NCBI RefSeq assembly: GCF_006874475.1
Contig: NZ_VIRM01000008.1
Span: forward strand, 124,001 to 188,000
Length of the DNA stretch: 64,000 nucleotides
Source of the DNA: Microbispora hainanensis
GTDB taxonomy: Bacteria; Actinomycetota; Actinomycetes; Streptosporangiales; Streptosporangiaceae
Direction of reading: 5' to 3'
The stretch's first letter is position 1, and each line of letters opens with the position of its first letter. Shown in pieces: positions 57,473 to 64,000 of this stretch. The notes under the pieces were generated by a model. The model saw only the letters and a program-made list of their open reading frames with translations. It did not search any database and was not told the DNA's origin. The position numbers and the translations under genes are program-made.

Positions 57473-60400
57473 ATGCCGAGTCACGCATCGCGAACAGCAC
57501 GAACCGAGGACGGCTCGCGGATCTCGTTAAGGCGGTCACACGGACGGCTGCATCACGTCTTCGAGGCGCGGTGCGACCTGACGCCCGGAGCGACGGCGCT
57601 GGAGTGCGGGCCGGTGCGGCTGACCTACGCCGCGCTGGACGCCCGGGCGAACCGGCTCGCGCACCTGCTGCGCGGCCTGGGGATCGGCTGCGGATCCCGC
57701 GTCGCGATCCTGCTGCCGAGGTCGGTGCACACCTACGTGGCGCTGCTCGCGGCCGGCAAGGCGGGCGCGGCGTTCGTGCCGATCGACCCGCAGTCGCCGC
57801 CCGACCGGGTCGGCTACATCCTCGACGACGCCGGCGCCGACCTCGTGCTCACCGCGGCCGGCCGGTCGCCCGCCCTCGTCGCGCCGGGGCACCGCGTGCT
57901 CGACCTCGACGCCTCCGCCGGCCTCGCCGCCGCGCCGGTCACCCGCCCGCTCGACGGCACGTCCCGCGACGACCCGGTCGCCTACGTCATGTACACCTCC
58001 GGGTCGAGCGGCCGGCCGAAGGGCGTCGAGGTGGCGCAGTCGAGCATCACGAACTTCCTCGACGTCGTGCCGGGCCTGTACGGCGTGCGGCCGGACGACC
58101 GGGTCTACCAGGGGATGACGATCTCCTTCGACTTCTCCATCGAGGAGATCTGGCCGACGTGGTCGGCCGGGGCCGCCCTCGTCGCGGGCCCGGCCGGCTT
58201 ACCCCAGTTCGGCGCGGAGCTCGCGGACTTCCTGGACCGCACCGAGATCACGGTGCTCTACTGCGTGCCGACGTTGCTCGCGACGATCCCGCGCGACCTG
58301 CCGCGCCTGCGCACGCTGATCGTCGGGGGCGAGCCCTGCCCGCCCCGCCTGGTGGAGCGGTGGAGCCGGCCGGGCCGCCGGATCCTCAACACGTACGGGC
58401 CCACCGAGGCGACCGTCACCGCGACCTGTGCCGAGCTCCTGCCGGGGCGGCCGGTCACCATCGGCAGGCCGCTGCCGACCTACTCCGTGGTGCTCCTGGA
58501 CGAGCGGCGCGAGCCGGTGCCGGACGGCGAGACCGGCGAGATCTGCATCGGAGGGCCCGGCGTCGCCCGCGGCTACGTCGGCCGTCCCGACCTGACCGCC
58601 GACCGCTTCATCGAGCATCCGCTGGCCTCCCCCGGCGGCCGCCTGTATCGCACCGGCGACCTCGGCCGGGTCACCGCGACCGGGGACATCGAATATCTGG
58701 GCCGCGCCGACTCCGAGGTGAAGATCCGGGGACATCGGGTGGACCTCGGCGAGATCGAGAACGTGCTGCTGGAGGACCCCGGCGTCGCCGAGGCCGTGGC
58801 CGCCCTCGTGCCCGTGCCCGTGCCCGTGCCCGGCGCCTCCGCCGATGCCTCCACTGGCGAGCTCGCCGCCTACGTCGTGCCTGCGGCGAGCGACGGCGAC
58901 ACGGCCCTCGCCGGGCGGCTCCACGACCGGCTGCGCCGCAGGCTTCCGGCCTACATGGTGCCCTCGTTCCTCGACGTCGTGGCCGCGCTGCCGGCCATGC
59001 CGAGCGGCAAGGTGGACCGCAGACGGCTGCCCCCGCCGACCGGCCGCCGCCTCGTGGGCTCCGGGCCGGTGACGCCCGCCGAGGGCGAGCTGGAGACGCG
59101 CCTGCGCGCGGTGTGGGCCGAGGCGTTCGGCGTCGCCCCCGAGTCGCTGTCGGTCGAGGCGGACTTCTTCACCGGCCTCGGCGGCCACTCCCTGCTGGCG
59201 GCGCGCGTGGTGTCGCTGCTGCGTGCCGACGAGATCGGCGCGGGCCTCGCCGTACGCGACCTCTACGCCAACCCCACCGTGCGCCGCCTCGCCGCGCAGC
59301 TGGGCTCCCGTGCGGGCGCGCCGGAGCCGGCCGCCCCGCCCCGCCCGGCCCCCCTGCGGCACGGCCGGCGCCGGATCGCCTTGGCCGGGGCCGCGCAGGG
59401 CGCGGTCATCCACGCGCTGCTGCTCGTGATCACACTGCCGCTGTCCGTCACGTTGTACGGGTGGACCAACCCGCGCCCGGTCCCCGGCGTGCCCAGGACG
59501 GACGAGGGATGGCTGCTGCTGCCCGGTCAGGGCGCCGAGCTGCTCTCCTCACTGGCGATGGCCGCGATGACCGCGTATGTCTGCGTGCACTGGCTGCTGC
59601 CGGTGCTGCTCGCCCGGCCGCTGACGGCCGGCGTGCGGCCCGGGCGATATCCGCTGTGGGGCGTCACCTACGTGCGGTTGTGGGCGCTGCAACTGCTGCT
59701 GTCGGTCTCCCCGCTGCCGCTGCTGAGCGGCTCCCCGATGATGGGGGCATACCTGCGGCTGCTCGGCGCGCGGGTCGGGGCCGGCGCCGCCGTCGCGACG
59801 GCCGACGTCAACCTCCCGGCGCTGCTGCGGATCGGCGCGGGCGCGTCGGTCGGATATCGCTCCTCCCTGCACGCGTGGCTGGTGGTGGACGGATGGGTGG
59901 TCGTCGCCCCCGTGGAGGTCGGCCCGCACGCGTTCGTCGGAAACGGCGCCGTGCTCGGGCCGGGCACGCGGGTCGGCGCCCACGCCGGGCTCGGCGACCA
60001 GTCGGCGCTGACGCAGGGCGAGACGGTGCCGGAGGGGGCGCGGTGGGCGGGGTCGCCGCCGAGCCCGGTGGAGTCGCTCGGGCCCGTGGTGGAGACGATG
60101 CTGGGCGCCCCCGCCCCGGACGGGTGGAAGGCGCGTCACGTGGCCGCGGCGGTGGCGGGCCTCTGCTGCCTTGAGGCGGTCGCGGTGGCCACGATCGTGC
60201 CGAGCGTCCTGCTCGTCTGGGCGGCCGTGGCCACCTGGGGCGTCGCGGCCGGCCCGGCCGCCGTCCTGGTGGCGGGCCCGCTGTACGTGGCCGTCGTCTG
60301 CGCGGCGGTGGCCGCGGGCAAGCGCCTGGTCCTGCGGAAGGCGCCGGTCGGCGTCCACCCGGCGCGCTCCTGGCTCGGCGTACGCAAGTGGGCGGTGGAC

Positions 60401-61516
60401 AAGCTCCTGGAGTTCAGCCTGCGGTCGACCAACTCGCTCTACGGCACGCTGTACACCGCCCCGTGGCTGCGGCTGCTCGGCGCGCGGGTCGGCCGCCGCG
60501 CGGAGGTGTCCACGGCCGCGCAGCTCGACCCCGATCTCCTCACCCTGCGGGAGGAGAGCTTCGTCGCGGACATGGCGAGCGTGGGGGCCGCGGGCTTCGC
60601 CCGGGGCCGGGTCGCCTTCCAGCCGACCGAGGTGGGCAGGCGGGCGTTCGTCGGCAACGCCGCGGTCATCCCGGCGGGCACCCGGATGGGGCCGGGGTCG
60701 CTGGTGGGCGTCAGCACGATCCCGCCCCGCGGCGACGTGCCCGAGGGCACCTCGTGGCTCGGCTCTCCCCCGATGCACCTTCCGGTGCGGCAGGACAGCG
60801 GCTCGTTCTCCGAGGAGCAGACGTTCCGGCCGCCCCGCAGGCTGGTGCTCCACCGCCTGGGCATCGAGTTCTTCCGCGCCACCCTTCCGGCGACGCTGTT
60901 CGGCACCGGCTTCTACCTTTACCTGCTGGGCGTGCACGCGCTCGCCCGCGTCCTGCCCCTGCCGGCGGTCGTGGCCGCCTCGCCGCTCGCCGCCTGCGCG
61001 GCGGGGCTGGCGGTGATCGGCTGCTGCGCCGGGTTCAAGCGGCTCCTCATCGGCGTCTACCGGCCGAGGGTGGAGCCGTTGTGGAGCACATTCGTCCGGC
61101 GTACGGAGTTCGTTACCGGGCTGTACGAGGCCGCCGCGGTCCCGGCCGGGGTCGCGCTGCTGGCCGGCACCCCGTTCCTCCCGCCCGTGCTGCGCTGGTT
61201 CGGGGCCCGCATCGGCAGGCGCACCTGCATCGCGACCACCTACATGACCGAGTTCGACCTGGTGGAGATCGGCGACGACGTCGTGATCGGATCGGGGGTG
61301 TCCCTGCAGACCCACCTCTTCGAGGACCGGGTCATGAAGATGTCCGCCGTGACCGTGCGGCCCGGCGCGAGCGTCGGCCCCCGCGCCGTCGTGCTCTACG
61401 ACTCCGTGGTGGGCGAGGACGTGTCGCTCGGCGCCCTGTCGCTGCTGATGAAGGGCGAGCGGCTCACGCCGGGCACGAGCTGGCGAGGCATCCCGGCGCA
61501 GGCCGCCACCGCCTGA
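57473..61516 (+). CDS. Pls/PosA-like single-module NRPS (poly-amino-acid synthetase)
   Basis: This is a 1347-residue membrane NRPS. Its adenylation domain (25-515) has YVMYTSGSSGRPKG, SFDFSIEEIW, NTYGPTEATV, GDLGRV and Lys513 in PSGKVDRR. A carrier domain (536-610) has Ser573 in GLGGHSLLAA. The rest alternates membrane helices (from about 635) with three left-handed beta-helix, acyltransferase-like blocks (for example VGPHAFVGNGAVLGPGT and AFVGNAAVIPAGTRMG). There is no condensation or thioesterase domain. This is the architecture of epsilon-poly-L-lysine synthetase (Pls, about 1320 residues) and PosA. Specificity positions read by eye give D-F-E-Y-I-G-T-V-T-K; Glu at the third suits a basic amino acid. 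Confidence 0.88.
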   Translation: MPSHASRTARTEDGSRISLRRSHGRLHHVFEARCDLTPGATALECGPVRLTYAALDARANRLAHLLRGLGIGCGSRVAILLPRSVHTYVALLAAGKAGAAFVPIDPQSPPDRVGYILDDAGADLVLTAAGRSPALVAPGHRVLDLDASAGLAAAPVTRPLDGTSRDDPVAYVMYTSGSSGRPKGVEVAQSSITNFLDVVPGLYGVRPDDRVYQGMTISFDFSIEEIWPTWSAGAALVAGPAGLPQFGAELADFLDRTEITVLYCVPTLLATIPRDLPRLRTLIVGGEPCPPRLVERWSRPGRRILNTYGPTEATVTATCAELLPGRPVTIGRPLPTYSVVLLDERREPVPDGETGEICIGGPGVARGYVGRPDLTADRFIEHPLASPGGRLYRTGDLGRVTATGDIEYLGRADSEVKIRGHRVDLGEIENVLLEDPGVAEAVAALVPVPVPVPGASADASTGELAAYVVPAASDGDTALAGRLHDRLRRRLPAYMVPSFLDVVAALPAMPSGKVDRRRLPPPTGRRLVGSGPVTPAEGELETRLRAVWAEAFGVAPESLSVEADFFTGLGGHSLLAARVVSLLRADEIGAGLAVRDLYANPTVRRLAAQLGSRAGAPEPAAPPRPAPLRHGRRRIALAGAAQGAVIHALLLVITLPLSVTLYGWTNPRPVPGVPRTDEGWLLLPGQGAELLSSLAMAAMTAYVCVHWLLPVLLARPLTAGVRPGRYPLWGVTYVRLWALQLLLSVSPLPLLSGSPMMGAYLRLLGARVGAGAAVATADVNLPALLRIGAGASVGYRSSLHAWLVVDGWVVVAPVEVGPHAFVGNGAVLGPGTRVGAHAGLGDQSALTQGETVPEGARWAGSPPSPVESLGPVVETMLGAPAPDGWKARHVAAAVAGLCCLEAVAVATIVPSVLLVWAAVATWGVAAGPAAVLVAGPLYVAVVCAAVAAGKRLVLRKAPVGVHPARSWLGVRKWAVDKLLEFSLRSTNSLYGTLYTAPWLRLLGARVGRRAEVSTAAQLDPDLLTLREESFVADMASVGAAGFARGRVAFQPTEVGRRAFVGNAAVIPAGTRMGPGSLVGVSTIPPRGDVPEGTSWLGSPPMHLPVRQDSGSFSEEQTFRPPRRLVLHRLGIEFFRATLPATLFGTGFYLYLLGVHALARVLPLPAVVAASPLAACAAGLAVIGCCAGFKRLLIGVYRPRVEPLWSTFVRRTEFVTGLYEAAAVPAGVALLAGTPFLPPVLRWFGARIGRRTCIATTYMTEFDLVEIGDDVVIGSGVSLQTHLFEDRVMKMSAVTVRPGASVGPRAVVLYDSVVGEDVSLGALSLLMKGERLTPGTSWRGIPAQAATA

Positions 61517-61529
61517 GAGAGGAACACCC

Positions 61530-62258
61530 ATGGGATCCACCGGCGTACGCGGGGCCCTGCGCCGCCTCTTCCGCCAGGAGAAGCCCCCTCCGCCGCGCTC
61601 CGGACGGCCGCTCGCGCTCGTCTATCGGGGCCCGGCCTCGCTTCCCGGCTGCTCGGAGGCGGTCGCCGGGCTGCTGGAAGGGAGCCGCTGGGGCTTCGAC
61701 GTCCGCTACACCGGCCCCCGGGAGGAGATCCCGCTCTCGGCGGAGGCGCTGGCCGGGGCCGCCGTGTACGCCCAGCCCGGCGGGGGCGACCTCGACCGCG
61801 GCTATCGGCACCTCAAGCGGCATCGCGGCCCGCTCCGCGACTTCGTCGCCCGGGGCGGCCGCTATCTCGGCTTCTGCCTCGGCGGCTATCTCGCCGGAGC
61901 CACCCCGGGGTTCGCCCTGCTGCCGGGCGACACCGACCAGTACATCGCCACGCCGGGCGCGACCGTGGAAGGCGAGGAGGACACGCTCGTCGACGTGCGG
62001 TGGCGCGGCCGGGACAGGAGCGTGTTCTTCCAGGACGGCCCCTGCTTCCTGCTCGAACCCGGCAGCAGGGCCAGCGTCCTCGCCACCTACCCCAACGGCG
62101 CCGTCGCCGCCCTCGTCACGCCGTACGGCGCGGGCCGGGTCGCCGTCGTCGGCCCGCATCCGGAGGCCACCGACGACTGGTTCACCGACGCCGGCCTGCC
62201 GATGCGGCACGCGCAGGATCTCGGCCTCGACCTCGTGGACGCGGTCATGGCCGAGTGA
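61530..62258 (+). CDS. BPL_N / class I glutamine-amidotransferase-like protein
   Basis: This 242-residue protein has the fold of the N-terminal domain of biotin-protein ligase (BPL_N), a glutaminase-like family. The nucleophile elbow is GFCLGGYLAG with Cys116, an upstream loop reads YAQPGGGDLDRGY, and a histidine is in VVGPHPEATDDWF. The start lies 13 bp after the synthetase stop with GAGAGGAA upstream, so the two form an operon. It could modify, release or hydrolyse the poly-amino acid. No such role is established, so the link rests on gene order. Confidence 0.8.
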   Translation: MGSTGVRGALRRLFRQEKPPPPRSGRPLALVYRGPASLPGCSEAVAGLLEGSRWGFDVRYTGPREEIPLSAEALAGAAVYAQPGGGDLDRGYRHLKRHRGPLRDFVARGGRYLGFCLGGYLAGATPGFALLPGDTDQYIATPGATVEGEEDTLVDVRWRGRDRSVFFQDGPCFLLEPGSRASVLATYPNGAVAALVTPYGAGRVAVVGPHPEATDDWFTDAGLPMRHAQDLGLDLVDAVMAE

Positions 62259-62353
62259 CCGCGTGACCTGTGTGCCGAATGAGAATATTCGTTATTAAAG
62301 TGACAGATATGAATGAATTACCGCTTTGACGTAAAAATCCCCATGATGGGGGA

Positions 62354-63742
62354 ATGGTGCGTAGATTAGCCGCCCTTGCCGCGGGCCTCACCCTGATCGC
62401 CGCTTCGGCCGCTCCCGCCGCTCCCGCCGCCGCGGAGCCGGTCACCTTCCTCCCCGGGTCGGCGGGGATGGGCGACGCCTACTATCCCCTCCAGGGCAAC
62501 GGCGGCTACGACGTCGGACACTACGACCTGCGCCTGCGGTTCGACCCCGACGACCACGCGGTGGACGGCACGACGACGATCACCGCCACCGCCGTACAGA
62601 ACCTGTCGCGGTTCGATCTCGACTTCTCCGGACCGCCGATCAGCGGCGTGCTGGTGAACGGCGCCCAGGCGTCCTACCGCCGCGACGGTCAGGAACTGGT
62701 CATCACCCCGCCGAACGGCCTGCTGTCGGGGAGCACGTTCACGGTCGCGGTCTCCTACGCCGGCACCCCCAAGGCGGTCTCGGACGCGACCGGCGAGCAG
62801 GGATGGATCAGGACCAAGGACGGCGTGTACGTGGCGTCCCAGCCGGACGGCGCGCGCAGCTGGTTCCCGGCCAACGACAGCCCGGCGGACAAGGCCACCT
62901 TCTCCTTCCGGATCTCCGCGCCGGAGGATCTCGCCGTGCTGGCCAACGGCGAGCACACGGGCACGGCCGGCGCGGACGACGACGGCTACCGGACCGTGCG
63001 CTGGGAGATGAAGCAGCCGATGGCGCCCTATCTCGCCACGCTCGCGATCGGGCACTTCGTGGTCGACGAGGGCACGGTCGGCGGCATGCCCAACGTGACC
63101 GCCTACGACCCGTCGCTCGCGGACGAGTCGAAGGACCTGCACGACTTCACGGCGAAGGCGGTCACGTGGGAGACCGGCCTGTTCGGTCCCTACCCGTTCT
63201 CCTCCACGGGCGGCATCGCCGACGGCGACGGCTCGGTGACCGCGCTGGAGACGCAGGGCCGGCCCGTCTACAGCGGCGGCCCGACCGACGACCTGGAGAT
63301 CGTGCACGAGCTGGCGCATCAGTGGTTCGGCGACAGCGTCGGCGTGCGGAGCTGGCGCGACATCTGGCTCAACGAGGGCTTCGCGACGTACGCCGAATGG
63401 CTCTACCAGGAGCAGCACGGCGGGCCGTCCGCCAAGGAGATCTTCGACCGGCACTACCGGAAGACCGGCCACTTCTGGCACCTGAAGACCGGCGACCCCG
63501 GCCAGGCGCACATGTTCGACGAGGACGCGGTGTATCTCCGGGGCGCGATGACCGTCCACGCTCTGCGTACGAAGATCGGGGACAAGGTGTTCTTCCCGCT
63601 GCTGAAGACCTGGGCGCAGCAGAACAGGCACGGCACGGCCACCACGGCCGACTTCGTCGCCCTCGCCGAGAAGCTCAGCGGGCAGAACCTGCGCCCCTTC
63701 TTCGACGCGTGGCTCTACCAGGCCGCCAAGCCCCGCATCTGA
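62354..63742 (+). CDS. Secreted M1-family metallo-aminopeptidase
   Basis: This 462-residue protein has a signal peptide (MVRRLAALAAGLTLIAASAA, cleavage near residue 27). The M1 zinc site is HELAH (His318, Glu319, His322) with Glu341 in LNEGFATYAEW. The substrate motif appears as ALETQGRPVY, as in several secreted bacterial M1 enzymes. It lacks the large C-terminal domain of PepN. The epsilon-polylysine-degrading enzyme Pld is also an M1-type aminopeptidase, which makes its position next to a Pls-like gene suggestive. It has its own 95-bp AT-rich upstream region. Confidence 0.9.
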   Translation: MVRRLAALAAGLTLIAASAAPAAPAAAEPVTFLPGSAGMGDAYYPLQGNGGYDVGHYDLRLRFDPDDHAVDGTTTITATAVQNLSRFDLDFSGPPISGVLVNGAQASYRRDGQELVITPPNGLLSGSTFTVAVSYAGTPKAVSDATGEQGWIRTKDGVYVASQPDGARSWFPANDSPADKATFSFRISAPEDLAVLANGEHTGTAGADDDGYRTVRWEMKQPMAPYLATLAIGHFVVDEGTVGGMPNVTAYDPSLADESKDLHDFTAKAVTWETGLFGPYPFSSTGGIADGDGSVTALETQGRPVYSGGPTDDLEIVHELAHQWFGDSVGVRSWRDIWLNEGFATYAEWLYQEQHGGPSAKEIFDRHYRKTGHFWHLKTGDPGQAHMFDEDAVYLRGAMTVHALRTKIGDKVFFPLLKTWAQQNRHGTATTADFVALAEKLSGQNLRPFFDAWLYQAAKPRI

Positions 63743-63788
63743 TCCCGGCGGCTGCCGCCCGGCCTTTTCTCCTACGTCCGTGCGGTCC

Positions 63789-63823
63789 GGCCCGGCGGCT
63801 GGCGGGATCCCCGCCGCCGGGCC
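63789..63823. terminator. Hairpin terminator after M1 peptidase
   Basis: A perfect 10-bp stem, GGCCCGGCGG with CCGCCGGGCC, closes a 15-nt loop 46 bp after the peptidase stop. Confidence 0.7.
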
Positions 63824-63934
63824 CTGGGCTCGCAAAACGGGATGTTTGCCCTGGTGGTGGATGGGGAGGGAGCACAGCGCCTACGCACCCTGCGTGACCA
63901 TGAGGACGCGAGGGGGCGTGACAGGAGGGGCGAG

Positions 63935-64000
63935 GTGAGCGGGCTGCCGACCATCAAGAGCCTGGACGAGCTGACCGAGCTCGTGGAGCACCGGCCCGGT
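63935..64000 (+). CDS. DUF6098-like protein, N-terminal fragment (runs off window)
   Basis: Twenty-two codons from a GTG with AGGAGGGG upstream read SGLPTIKSLDELTELVEHRPG, which resembles the N-terminus of actinobacterial DUF6098 proteins. The rest lies outside the window. Confidence 0.6.
   Translation, partial: MSGLPTIKSLDELTELVEHRPG

Overview
This is a 64 kb stretch of chromosome from a high-GC actinomycete. The evidence is strong third-position G/C bias, many GTG and TTG starts, several probable leaderless promoters, and abundant TetR, MarR and AraC regulators. Gene families such as Methyltransf_19 (DUF574) methyltransferases, HxlR, a DUF6098-like protein and a Pls/PosA-type synthetase point the same way. 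A filamentous actinomycete, perhaps of the Streptosporangiales, is my guess; no rRNA or tRNA gene is present to settle it.

Layout. (1) 1-2832 and 11009-17030 form an acyl-CoA degradation locus: MFS transporter, VOC protein, DUF35 OB-fold plus Cys-less thiolase, ADP-forming CoA ligase, acyl-CoA dehydrogenase, TetR regulator, MaoC hydratase and SDR. Six promoter regions here share a 17-bp inverted repeat, CTAGAA-N5-TTCTAG, which probably defines one regulon under the TetR at 14492. (2) 2833-10984 splits that locus. It carries a KAP-type membrane NTPase, a Uma2 nuclease-like protein, a VOC pseudogene with a YCII protein and HxlR regulator, a secreted CBM2 protein, and two regulator/enzyme pairs. 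Strong hairpins bound it on both sides. (3) 17071-30241 holds transport, stress and regulatory genes: a DHA2 exporter, a pirin-GNAT-pirin operon with MarR, CBS and CapA proteins, an MMPL transporter with TetR, a LigD-type polymerase domain, and a second DHA2 exporter with TetR. (4) 30242-33899 is a four-gene operon (ribbon-helix-helix protein, DUF4097 protein, DrrA/DrrB-like ABC exporter) behind a phased operator array. (5) 34005-44546 is mixed metabolism, including an NsrR/flavohaemoglobin nitric-oxide module whose sequence box also precedes a 47-residue Cys-X-Cys protein. (6) 45489-57235 contains a GH1 beta-glucosidase with LacI regulator, an aldo/keto reductase with AraC, a MarR/MFS pair, a GAF-domain relic, and a second catabolic operon (alpha-hydroxyacid oxidase family, SDR, acyl-CoA dehydrogenase, TetR). 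(7) 57473-63742 encodes a Pls/PosA-like poly-amino-acid synthetase, a BPL_N/glutaminase-like protein and a secreted M1 aminopeptidase. This looks like a non-alpha poly-amino-acid (epsilon-polylysine type) locus.

The main candidates for something new are the CTAGAA regulon, the phased ATGACGTCAT array, the NsrR-box small protein, the KAP/Uma2 pair and the Pls-like locus. All functional calls come from reading the sequence by eye; no database search was run.
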